Position numbers and translations under genes: made by a program | Shown here: piece after piece, positions 24,397 to 31,537 of the stretch | Numbering within the stretch: the stretch's first letter is position 1 | Layout: every line of letters starts with the position of its first letter | Assembly: GCA_018376905.1 (NCBI GenBank) | Contig: JAHAAK010000012.1 | Location: forward strand, 1 to 58,895 | DNA: 58,895 nucleotides | Source of the DNA: Collinsella sp. | GTDB lineage: Bacteria; Actinomycetota; Coriobacteriia; Coriobacteriales; Coriobacteriaceae | Reading direction: 5' to 3' | The notes under the pieces: generated by a model | The model's database searches: none | Seen by the model: the letters and a program-made list of their open reading frames with translations, nothing else | What the model was told of the DNA's origin: nothing

Positions 24397-25278
24397 ATGG
24401 AATACGCTCTCTCCAACGATTCGATTTCTATTAAGGTGTCCACGGCTGGTGGTTCGTTTACCTCGATCGAGGCCGGAGGTCGCGAGTATCTGTGGCAGGG
24501 CGATCCCGCCGTGTGGTCCGGCCAGGCACCGATTTGCTTCCCGATTTGCGGAGGCTTGCGCGATAACAACGCCATGACGTTTGCCGGGCATCATGTAAAG
24601 CTCGCTCGCCATGGGTTTGCGCGCAAACAGGAGTGGAAGCTGCTGAGCCAGAGCGAGAACGAGCTGGCGATGTGCCTGGCTTCGGAGGATAACGCCGCGC
24701 TGCTGAGCGATTATCCGTATCCGTTTAAGCTTGTCGCCCGCTATACGCTCGAGGACGCTGCCGTGCGCGTTTCCTATGAGGTCACCAACGAGGGCACCGA
24801 GGACATGCCGTTCTTTATTGGCGGTCATCCCGGCTTTAGGTGTCCGCTCGATGAGGGCGAGGCCTATACGGACTACGAGTTGCGCTTTGAGAAGGACGAG
24901 GCTGCGGAGCTCTGCACCGCCGTCCCCTCGACTGGCTTGATTGACGTGACCAATCGCTCCAAGAACCCCATGGTGGGAAAGACGCTGCCTCTGTCACATG
25001 AGCTCTTCGATTTTGCGGAGACCATCTTTGACGTGCTCGAGAGCCGTCAGGTCACGCTTTCCAAAAAGGGCGAGGACAAGGGCGTCCGCCTGAGCTTTGA
25101 GGGCTTCCCATATCTCATTGTGTGGAGCAAGCCCGAGGGCGATTTTGTGGCGGTTGAGCCCTGGGGCGGCCTTTCGACCTGCTCCGATGAGGACGACGTG
25201 CTTGAGCATAAGCGCGGCTGCCTTGTCGCCAAGCCCAAGGAGACCGTCGTTCGCTCGTTCACGATTGAGATTCTGTAA
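24397..25278 (+). CDS. Aldose 1-epimerase family protein (LacX/YeaD-like)
   Basis: A 293-residue galactose-mutarotase-like protein. The conserved core is visible in PICFPICGGLRDN, ARHGFARKQEW (His of the active site), VTNEGTEDMPFFIGGHPGF (second His), and KKGEDKGVRLSFEGFPYLIVWSK with the catalytic Glu/Asp region near the end. It resembles LacX-type proteins of lactococcal tagatose operons, fitting the lacC neighbour 59 bases downstream. The start is ATG 24397, with AAAGGA upstream. Confidence 0.85.
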   Translation: MEYALSNDSISIKVSTAGGSFTSIEAGGREYLWQGDPAVWSGQAPICFPICGGLRDNNAMTFAGHHVKLARHGFARKQEWKLLSQSENELAMCLASEDNAALLSDYPYPFKLVARYTLEDAAVRVSYEVTNEGTEDMPFFIGGHPGFRCPLDEGEAYTDYELRFEKDEAAELCTAVPSTGLIDVTNRSKNPMVGKTLPLSHELFDFAETIFDVLESRQVTLSKKGEDKGVRLSFEGFPYLIVWSKPEGDFVAVEPWGGLSTCSDEDDVLEHKRGCLVAKPKETVVRSFTIEIL

Positions 25279-25337
25279 TTCCGTTTTGTCGACTCGTATC
25301 GCGAGGCACAAGGAGCCTGCGAGATAAGGAGCTAAAA

Positions 25338-26273
25338 ATGATCCTCACCGTTACGATGAACCCGTCTGTCGATACGCGCTATCAGCTCGATGAGCTCGTC
25401 ATCGACGACGTCAACCGTGTGACGCCCGAAAAGACCGCCGGCGGCAAGGGCCTTAACGTAGCCCGCGTCCTTGGTCAGTTGGGCGACGATGTTGTGGCAA
25501 CCGGCCTGCTTGGTGGCCATATGGGCGCCTATATGGCCGAGCTCATGGACGCCAACGGTATTAACAACGACTTTGTGCCCATCAAGGGCGAGACCCGCAT
25601 CTGCCTCAATATCCTTCATGCCGGCAACCAGACCGAGCTGCTCGAGAGCGGCCCGACAATTGCCCCCGAGGAGCTCGATGCCTTTACCGCCAAGTTTACC
25701 GAGCTTGCGAGCAAGGCCGACGTCGTCACCATTTCGGGTTCTCTGCCCCGCGGTGTCGAGGCAGACTACTATGCCAAGATCACGGGCATTGCCGAGAACG
25801 CCGGCGCCAAGGTGCTGCTCGATACCTCAGGTGCTTCGCTCGAGGCCGCCCTTAAGTCCGAAATTAAGCCCGAGCTTGTCAAGCCTAACCTGACCGAGAT
25901 CAACGGCCTTCTGGGCACGAGCTTTACCACCGACGATGTGGACGAGCTCCGCGCCGCGCTCGCCTCTGATGCCCGCTTCTCCGATATCCCCTGGGTCGTC
26001 GTGTCCATGGGCGCTGCCGGCTCCGTTGGCTTCCACAATGGCCGTGCGTTCCGCGCAAAGACGCCCGATATCCCTGCCGTTAACGCCACGGGCTCTGGTG
26101 ACTCCACTATCGCTGGCTTCGCGCATGCCATTGCTGCTGGCGCAGACGACGAGACGGTGCTGCGTACCGCCAACACCTGCGGCAAGCTCAATGCCATGGA
26201 TCCCATGACTGGCCATCTGGTCATGGACCGTTGGGACGAGGTTTACAACGGCGTTGTCGTGACCGAGCTGTAG
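25338..26273 (+). CDS. lacC: Tagatose-6-phosphate kinase / 1-phosphofructokinase (PfkB)
   Basis: A 311-residue PfkB-family sugar kinase. MILTVTMNPSVDTRYQLD and GGKGLNVARVLGQLG (substrate-binding glycines) open the protein; VNATGSGDSTIAGFAHA near residue 250 holds the anion hole and the catalytic Asp. It would phosphorylate tagatose-6-P to tagatose-1,6-bisphosphate; the closely related fructose-1-phosphate kinase role cannot be excluded. The company of agaS and nagA and the LacE/LacG-like systems at 45-58 kb favour tagatose-6-P. The aldolase LacD is not in this window. Confidence 0.85.
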   Translation: MILTVTMNPSVDTRYQLDELVIDDVNRVTPEKTAGGKGLNVARVLGQLGDDVVATGLLGGHMGAYMAELMDANGINNDFVPIKGETRICLNILHAGNQTELLESGPTIAPEELDAFTAKFTELASKADVVTISGSLPRGVEADYYAKITGIAENAGAKVLLDTSGASLEAALKSEIKPELVKPNLTEINGLLGTSFTTDDVDELRAALASDARFSDIPWVVVSMGAAGSVGFHNGRAFRAKTPDIPAVNATGSGDSTIAGFAHAIAAGADDETVLRTANTCGKLNAMDPMTGHLVMDRWDEVYNGVVVTEL

Positions 26274-26291
26274 GAGCTTGTGCTGCGGCCC

Positions 26292-26438
26292 CGGCATCGG
26301 TTGCCAGCTCATGTCGACGACAAGTGCAGTAGCATTATGCCGGGGCGCGACGCCGACACTGTCGTGTTCAATCCCGACCTTACCCTGGTCGAGACGCATG
26401 TGGGTGGCAACAGCGTCGGTAATGCGTTTGCCGAGTAG
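26292..26438 (+). pseudogene. 3' fragment of a second nagA
   Basis: Read in the frame ending with TAG at 26436, this stretch encodes LPAHVDDKCSSIMPGRDAD, then TVVFNPDLTLVETHVGGNS, then VGNAFAE-stop. It is unmistakably homologous to the last roughly 48 residues of the complete deacetylase at 22411-23580. It lies directly after lacC with no start codon or upstream gene body. It is the relic of a decayed paralogue or of a duplication-deletion event. Confidence 0.88.
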
Positions 26439-26470
26439 CCGCCAAAGAAACGATCCGAGAGGGGATTTAG

Positions 26471-26944
26471 ATGATTTACGGTGCATTGGGCGATATCGAG
26501 GAGTACCGTGGAATGCTCAAGGGCCTCGACGTGCTGATCGACTGGCTCGAGGAGAACGATCCGGCGAAGCTCGAGGTCGGCAGCCATCCGATTCTGGGCG
26601 ACAAGGTCTTTGCGAACGTCATGGCTCCCACGACGCGTCCCGAAGCCGAGGCTCACTATGAGACGCATCAGCGCTATCACGACCTGCAGATCGACGTCGA
26701 GGGTCGCGAGGCCTTTAAGGTTGCCACGGGCAGCCTGACGCTGGTTCAGGAGTTTGACGAGAAGGACGACTACGATCTGGTCGATTCCGACGCCTCGATC
26801 GCCGGCGATCTTGCTGACGACAAGTTTGCGCTGTTTGTTGCCGGCGAGCCTCACATGCCCACGCTCGAGTTCCAGGGCGATGGCGCGCAGCCGGTCAAGA
26901 AGATTTGCTTTAAGCTGCTTGCAGATGCTTACTGGGAGGAGTAG
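26471..26944 (+). CDS. YhcH/YjgK/YiaL-family protein
   Basis: A 157-residue cupin-like protein of the DUF386 family, formerly annotated as beta-galactosidase subunit beta. Typical features are MIYGALGDIEEY at the start, YETHQRYHDLQIDVEGRE in the middle (His/Asp metal ligands), and FVAGEPHMPTLE followed by KKICFKLL. Members act as sugar anomerases or epimerases in sialic acid and hexosamine pathways. It is the last gene before the terminator at 27005 and the integrated element. A GAGGGGA site precedes the ATG. Confidence 0.88.
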   Translation: MIYGALGDIEEYRGMLKGLDVLIDWLEENDPAKLEVGSHPILGDKVFANVMAPTTRPEAEAHYETHQRYHDLQIDVEGREAFKVATGSLTLVQEFDEKDDYDLVDSDASIAGDLADDKFALFVAGEPHMPTLEFQGDGAQPVKKICFKLLADAYWEE

Positions 26945-27004
26945 CGCGCTGCTCGGCTGAGCTGTTCGTGTTGCGAGCGTTATCCCTTGGGGGAGCTCGC
27001 TTGG

Positions 27005-27053
27005 GCCCCGCTGAACGCGGTTCCTTTGGGGATTGCGGCTGGCGGGGCTTTTT
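27005..27053 (+). terminator. Terminator after the yhcH-like gene
   Basis: GCCCCGC (27005-27011) pairs with GCGGGGC (27042-27048), with internal structure between, and is followed by TTTTT. Confidence 0.75.
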
Positions 27054-27116
27054 GTTGAGTAGGGGAGTTGCCGGCGGCGTTGTGCTTGGATTGGCATTGT
27101 GCGATAAATCGGCAAG

Positions 27117-27139
27117 AAAAAAGCCGCCCGAAGGCGGCT
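27117..27139 (-). terminator. Original terminator of the interrupted tRNA-Thr gene
   Basis: On the minus strand AGCCGCC-TTCG-GGCGGCT runs into a T tract. It lies 7 bases beyond the displaced tRNA 3' half, so it was the native terminator before the element inserted. Confidence 0.8.
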
Positions 27140-27145
27140 ATCTTG

Positions 27146-27195
27146 TGCAATGGAGCCAGCGACCGGGCTCGAACCGGTGACCCCCGCTTTACGAG
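27146..27195. repeat. Attachment site, left copy (tRNA-Thr 3' half)
   Basis: Fifty bases identical to 42266-42315, comprising the 3' half of tRNA-Thr(CGT) from the anticodon loop through the T arm and acceptor to CCA. Identity stops at 27196, within the anticodon stem. This is the displaced host half, a direct repeat left by site-specific integration. Confidence 0.93.
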
Positions 27196-27347
27196 TACGT
27201 GAATTCGGCATTTAACGAGATGAGGCCAATTTCACTGAATTAAAAGGAAGCGCAGGTAGAAATAGGTAACTAACAATTATTGAGCTAGCTATTAGAATCA
27301 TATTTCCCACTATTCTCACACTTAGAGAGACTTGAAAGTGTGAAAAG

Positions 27348-27404
27348 TTTCGATTAGGCTTGCTGGCAAAGCTTTAAAGGCTTTGCCAGCAAGCCTAATC
27401 GAAA
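27348..27404. repeat. Perfect 25-bp inverted repeat before the integrase
   Basis: The arms 27348-27372 and 27380-27404 are exact reverse complements (core GATTAGGCTTGCTGGCAAAG) with a 7-nt loop. It lies 18 bases before the integrase start. It might be an attenuating hairpin, a terminator-like block protecting int, or an arm-type recombinase site. No T tract follows. Confidence 0.8.
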
Positions 27405-27422
27405 ATCTAACGAGGGATATGA

Positions 27423-28700
27423 TTGCAGGGATTGATAAAAAAGACCGCTCGCGGCACATCGGAATGCATCGATAAGAGCAAAGGCGTCTATCGGATTTAT
27501 TTTTCCCTGGGAAAAGATCCGGAGACAGGACGGTACCGCCGTAGTCCGTCACGCAGGGTTCACTGCAGAAGCAAGAACCCGAAAAACTGGCCGAGTGAAG
27601 TCGCCAAGGCGCTGGAGGCCTATAGAGCTGAACTTGAGGGCGCTTCCAACCGTGGCAATGGTCCTCTGGGCCTATCAGATTATGCGGACAGGTTTCACGC
27701 GAACAGGGAGTCGACCATGGGATCACCTCTTGCTTATGAGCGTGAAGGTTTGGACATTCGTCACATACGCGAGCTGTTCGGCAATCCCGATCTCACTCGG
27801 CTTAAATCGGATGACGTTCGCACTGCTTATGCCAAGGCTAGAAAAGAAGGCCGATTCAGCGAAAGTGAAATTCGCCGCATCCACATCAAGCTCAAACAGG
27901 TAATGGAGGATGCCGTCGATAACGACCTCGTGGGCAAAAACCCTTGTAGGGGAGTGAAACTGCCCAAGCAGAATGTCGAGGCTCGTAAGGCGCTGAGCGC
28001 CGATGAGGCGGCAAGGCTTCTTGCGGTCCTTTTGGAGGAGAAGCCATCTTCCTTTATCACATGCACAATGCTTCTACTTCTCTGCGGTTTGAGGAAGGGG
28101 GAGGCCCTTGGTCTCTCATGGGAGGATTATGACCCCGACGCCAAGACTCTGAGGATAGTAAAGCAATATACGAACGACAGGACATTGAGGCCGCCTAAAT
28201 CAAAGATGAGCAGGCGTAAGATTTCGGTTGGAAATGAACTTGCCGACTATCTGGACAGGTGGAAAGCCATTCAGCGGAGTGAGTTCGATTCCTTTGCAGT
28301 GGGGCAGACTGGAGAAACGCCCATTGTCCATTCCATTGGGATCGTTGACGCCGCCAACGGCAAACGGGCTCTTGTGACCCGGATGGATGGACATAACTAT
28401 TCAAGGGCGTTTAGGCTGTTTGCGGCGAAAAACGGCTTCGGTACTTTTAAGGAGAGCAGGGAAGTCATTGGGAGTGACGGCGTCAAACGTACCCGCTATA
28501 CGGGTTATAGCGGGCTGAAGCCTCATGAGCTTAGACATACGCAAGCGACTTTGCTCGTTGGTGCCAATGCGGACATTAAGACGATCCAGGCGCGTTTGGG
28601 CCATGCTAGCCCATCGACGACGCTGTCTATCTATAGCCACTTTATCGAGGCAAATGACCAGAAGGCAGCATCAGTGCTGGATGATCTGCTGAAGGGCTAA
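27423..28700 (+). CDS. int: Tyrosine recombinase (integrase) of the element
   Basis: Catalyses integration and excision at tRNA-Thr. The 425-residue protein has an N-terminal arm-binding region with an AP2-like beta fold (GVYRIYFSLGKDPETGRYRR), a core-binding domain (about residues 75-170), and the catalytic domain with CGLRKGEALGL (first Arg), HELRHTQATLL (HxxR) and GHASPSTTLSIYSH (His and nucleophile Tyr). The start is TTG 27423 with GAGGG 6 bases upstream; the nearby ATG at 27419 is out of frame. It sits beside attL, as is usual, and ends at a bidirectional terminator. Confidence 0.95.
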   Translation: MQGLIKKTARGTSECIDKSKGVYRIYFSLGKDPETGRYRRSPSRRVHCRSKNPKNWPSEVAKALEAYRAELEGASNRGNGPLGLSDYADRFHANRESTMGSPLAYEREGLDIRHIRELFGNPDLTRLKSDDVRTAYAKARKEGRFSESEIRRIHIKLKQVMEDAVDNDLVGKNPCRGVKLPKQNVEARKALSADEAARLLAVLLEEKPSSFITCTMLLLLCGLRKGEALGLSWEDYDPDAKTLRIVKQYTNDRTLRPPKSKMSRRKISVGNELADYLDRWKAIQRSEFDSFAVGQTGETPIVHSIGIVDAANGKRALVTRMDGHNYSRAFRLFAAKNGFGTFKESREVIGSDGVKRTRYTGYSGLKPHELRHTQATLLVGANADIKTIQARLGHASPSTTLSIYSHFIEANDQKAASVLDDLLKG

Positions 28701-28709
28701 AAAGGGCTA

Positions 28710-28741
28710 AAAAAGAGGCCCCTTTGGGGCCTCTTTTTTAA
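28710..28741. terminator. Bidirectional terminator after int
   Basis: AAAAAAGAGGCCCC-TTT-GGGGCCTCTTTTTT works in both directions. The minus-strand stop codon of the next gene lies inside its T tract. Confidence 0.93.
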
Positions 28742-29502
28742 GCGACATTGTTTCGGTAGATCATTGCGCCATATGGCGGCTCCAGCTCCATAGACTGATA
28801 GTAGCTGGCATCTAGAAGGTTGAAATAACAAATGATGGGGGCGGCTAGGTGCTCGTCCATATTTAGGTAATGTCCCTCATCATCTGTGACCAGTTTGACC
28901 TCGTCGCGCATCACGTCGGTCATGCGGGGCCAGAGTTTGGTTGCGCGCTGCAATTTGTCCTTTTGACTGTACTCTCCGTTATGGAAGAAGGCAAAATGAG
29001 GCGCATCGTATTTTGCGCCGCCGCGAATTTCGATAATTCCGACCTGGCTGCAAGACTTCGCGCATTCCTCTGTTTCCAATAAAGTCCAAGAGGAGGGGAG
29101 GACAGCGTAATCGCCGCCGAGGAGATCGACCCGTCTCATTCCCTGGGGCCTCTCCTCTTTCTCGCAATATAAAGAGAAATGGTCGTGGAGCCTCTGGAAT
29201 TGCTCTCGATAAAGTTCCAATTGACTAAAACTCATTTCTTCTGATCCGTCAACGGGAAGGGCCTTCATTTCATTGGTGATTTGCCGAGCTTCCCTGAGGC
29301 ACGCCTCATCGAGGGCCCTGGCGACCCTCGGCTGCAACCCCGTGAGCAGGTTGCATAGATAGTCGATAGCCTCGCCGGTGCTTCTGACTGATTCGGGGTT
29401 CTTGAGGCGTAGCTCTTCGATTTTCTCCGGGGTCGTCGCCTGAACAGTTGTTCCGAACTTAATTTTCCGCATCTTACTTCCGGATAATGGTAAACGTCCC
29501 AT
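28738..29502 (-). CDS. Hypothetical element protein
   Basis: A 254-residue protein that I do not recognise. The N-terminal segment KFGTTVQATTPEKIEELRLK followed by RSTGEAIDYLCNLL could be a short ribbon-helix-helix-like region. The middle is helical and rich in Glu/Arg, and the C-terminal half has a mixed pattern with aromatic residues. The start is ATG 29502, preceded by TTGGAG; an earlier ATG at 29517 has no site and a later one is at 29472. It is transcribed against int. The 262 bases upstream are A+T-rich and contain CAGTCAGA twice, 22 bases apart. Confidence 0.65.
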   Translation of the reverse strand: MGRLPLSGSKMRKIKFGTTVQATTPEKIEELRLKNPESVRSTGEAIDYLCNLLTGLQPRVARALDEACLREARQITNEMKALPVDGSEEMSFSQLELYREQFQRLHDHFSLYCEKEERPQGMRRVDLLGGDYAVLPSSWTLLETEECAKSCSQVGIIEIRGGAKYDAPHFAFFHNGEYSQKDKLQRATKLWPRMTDVMRDEVKLVTDDEGHYLNMDEHLAAPIICYFNLLDASYYQSMELEPPYGAMIYRNNVA

Positions 29503-29764
29503 AACCACTCCAATCATCGTTGTATATATATTAAATCAGTCAGACAATAAAGTCTATACAGTCAGAAAGTGAATTAGAAATTAGAACTGTAACTAGATAT
29601 GATTGTGCAACAGACAGTGTTACAATATAAACAGTAAGCGCCTGACCAGCTTGTTTGAAAGGAGTTATTTTATTTTCGGTCATTGATTAAAAAGCCGCCC
29701 GCCCTTCCCTATCTAAGTTTGGCGACGAAGGGGGAGGGGCGAGCTAGCCTGAAAGGATTCTACC

Positions 29765-30019
29765 ATGATTGTAGAGCCTGAACCGTACGCTGCCGTACAA
29801 GCATCAACTGCGGTTTCTTCTGATTCCAACTTGGGCCACGAGCGCCTTCTTGGCATCGCTGAAGTGTGCAAGATAACCGGCTTGAGTCCGGTTACGGCCT
29901 CGAAGATGATGAAGGAGAGCGGGCGCGCGATTGCGTTGCACCGCCGCATTTACATCCTTGAATCGAGCTTCTTTGCATACCTCCATGAATTGGAGGCGAG
30001 CGAACCGTGCCGGCTTTAA
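29765..30019 (+). CDS. Excisionase-like small HTH protein
   Basis: An 84-residue protein. ERLLGIAEVCKITGLSPVTA is a MerR/excisionase-type helix-turn-helix opening (helix-turn-helix domain family 17), followed by KMMKESGRAIALHRRIYI as the wing. Position after int and size fit a recombination directionality factor or a small regulator. The following ATPase gene starts inside it (13-base overlap). GAAAGGA precedes the ATG. Confidence 0.75.
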   Translation: MIVEPEPYAAVQASTAVSSDSNLGHERLLGIAEVCKITGLSPVTASKMMKESGRAIALHRRIYILESSFFAYLHELEASEPCRL

Positions 30020-30873
30020 ATCCCATGAGCGTCGGCCTCGACGAGACCGCCTTGCGTATCTTAAAGAATAGGCCGCTTGGGCATATCGAACACGGTGCGC
30101 TGGATACTATCCTCGGAGGTCTTCGTCAATACCTGTGCATCGTCCCCGGCGGACCCGGTACGGGTAAAACAACGTTTATGCAGCAAATCGCCGACGGATG
30201 GGCCATTGCTGGCCATCCGGTGGTCATCTTTGAGGGCGAGCTCGGGCGAGACAGCATGCTCGCGAAGAGCCTCACCCGCATCTCGGGCGGCGAGCTCACG
30301 CACGATGATATGAACGGCGATGGCATGTCTGAGGACAAACGCGGGCTCTTCGAGAAGGTTCTCGACATTTACGCCCGCAGCATCGCCGAGCGAATGTATA
30401 TCATTCCTGGTGAAATTAAATATGCCGGGATGCGAAAGGCAATCGAAGAGGTTGCCGATAAACATGGCGAACCGCCACTGGTTATTGTTGATTACGCGCA
30501 AATCGTCTCTTTGCCGCAGGAACTGCGCATTGCCGACGAGCGTATCGGTCTCAAGCTCGTCGCTTCCGAGCTCCGCCGAATCGTGGATGAGGCCCATTGT
30601 CCGCTCTTCGCTATCTCATCAATTAACCGCGTTAATTACGACAAGCAGACCACCGGGCTTCAGGCGATAGGCGGGTGCAACATGTTCGAGTATTCGGCAG
30701 ATCTCGTTATGTCGCTTTCTATTAAGGGCGATAAGCCCGAAGAGCGTAATGCCAATATGTTGCTTAAAAAACGGCCCGTCATTGCTTCAATCACAAAGAA
30801 CCGTTACGGTTCCTGCGGTATTGTCGAGTTTGAGTTCAACGCACCAGCAGCGATGTTTACCGAAATCGGCTAA
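30007..30873 (+). CDS. DnaB-like RecA-fold ATPase
   Basis: A 288-residue ATPase resembling the C-terminal half of replicative helicase DnaB. Walker A GGPGTGKTT is at residues 48-56, the DnaB-style acidic FEGELGRDSMLAKSL after it, Walker B LVIVDYAQIVSLPQ near residue 160, and AISSINR plus RYGSCGIVEFEF at the end. The N-terminal primase-interacting domain is missing. It could assist replication of the excised element; no initiator gene is evident. GTG start at 30007, overlapping the previous gene. Confidence 0.78.
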   Translation: MPALNPMSVGLDETALRILKNRPLGHIEHGALDTILGGLRQYLCIVPGGPGTGKTTFMQQIADGWAIAGHPVVIFEGELGRDSMLAKSLTRISGGELTHDDMNGDGMSEDKRGLFEKVLDIYARSIAERMYIIPGEIKYAGMRKAIEEVADKHGEPPLVIVDYAQIVSLPQELRIADERIGLKLVASELRRIVDEAHCPLFAISSINRVNYDKQTTGLQAIGGCNMFEYSADLVMSLSIKGDKPEERNANMLLKKRPVIASITKNRYGSCGIVEFEFNAPAAMFTEIG

Positions 30874-30875
30874 TT

Positions 30876-31151
30876 ATGGAGCCCGGACCCTACATTGGTG
30901 GATACCGGGCTCCCAATCCATGCTTGTCGTCCGATGAGCTCGCGCGCGCCGAGAACAGGGATCTTCCTCTGCTCTCGGCCGATGAGCTCATTTGGGAATG
31001 GAAGCGCCTGCTCGATGCTCTCGATATCTATAGAGAACAATGGCGACCATACCGTATATATCTCGGCAGCTTGCCGGGAGTCCCCTTCGATGTCTGGGCG
31101 AGGGTGAGGATTGGGCGCATCGGTCAGATGCTCCAAACAATTTCAACTTAA
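30876..31151 (+). CDS. Small hypothetical element protein
   Basis: A 91-residue soluble protein, rich in Trp, Arg and Leu, starting MEPGPYIGGYRAPNP two bases after the previous stop. No family is recognised. The tight spacing suggests translation from the same mRNA as the ATPase and MobC. It ends just before a GC-rich hairpin at 31160. Confidence 0.6.
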   Translation: MEPGPYIGGYRAPNPCLSSDELARAENRDLPLLSADELIWEWKRLLDALDIYREQWRPYRIYLGSLPGVPFDVWARVRIGRIGQMLQTIST

Positions 31152-31159
31152 TAAAAGGG

Positions 31160-31183
31160 GCGGGGCCGATGCGTCGGCCCCGC
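31160..31183. repeat. 10-bp perfect GC-rich hairpin before mobC
   Basis: GCGGGGCCGA-TGCG-TCGGCCCCGC, immediately upstream of mobC and following AAAA. It could be a transcription attenuator or part of the transfer origin recognised by MobC. Confidence 0.6.
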
Positions 31184-31198
31184 TCGGATTGGATGGTT

Positions 31199-31537
31199 AT
31201 GACTTCCATGAATACGCATATCAACGTACGGATGAGTGAGTCGCAGCGTAAGGCTATCGAGGAGAAGGCGGCGGCCATGAACATGCCGGCGTCCTCCTTC
31301 ATGCGCGATGCCGCCCTGCTCTGCGGCGAGAAGCCGGTCAGGGTCGCCGACGCGGGGGAACTTGCCGGTATCAGGACTGAGTTGAAGAAGATCGGCACGA
31401 ACCTCAACCAGGCGGTCCGCGCCCTCAACACCTACGGGTCCGATCCGGTCGTCCTCAATAATCTCAACCGGGCGACATCAATCGTCTCGACGGCGGTGGG
31501 CTGGGTCAACGACCTACTCGCCCGTGCGAGAGAGTAG
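31199..31537 (+). CDS. mobC: MobC-like relaxosome protein
   Basis: A 112-residue auxiliary mobilisation protein. NTHINVRMSESQRKAIEEKA is a ribbon-helix-helix start, and the C-terminal half, GIRTELKKIGTNLNQAVRAL followed by NNLNRATSIVSTAVGWVNDL, is the characteristic MobC domain, including the conserved GxNLNQ. It binds the origin of transfer and helps the relaxase to nick. ATG 31199 is chosen (ATG 31193 and 31208 are possible); the open frame begins much earlier. It directly precedes the coupling-protein gene. Confidence 0.85.
   Translation: MTSMNTHINVRMSESQRKAIEEKAAAMNMPASSFMRDAALLCGEKPVRVADAGELAGIRTELKKIGTNLNQAVRALNTYGSDPVVLNNLNRATSIVSTAVGWVNDLLARARE

Noticed and set aside
26278..26661. 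127-codon open frame between lacC and the yhcH-like gene
   Set aside because: It runs out of frame through the nagA fragment and into the following gene; the true homology is in another frame.
27151..27195. A second tRNA-Thr gene
   Set aside because: Only the 3' half is present; the sequence leaves tRNA homology within the anticodon stem, so it is the displaced att copy.
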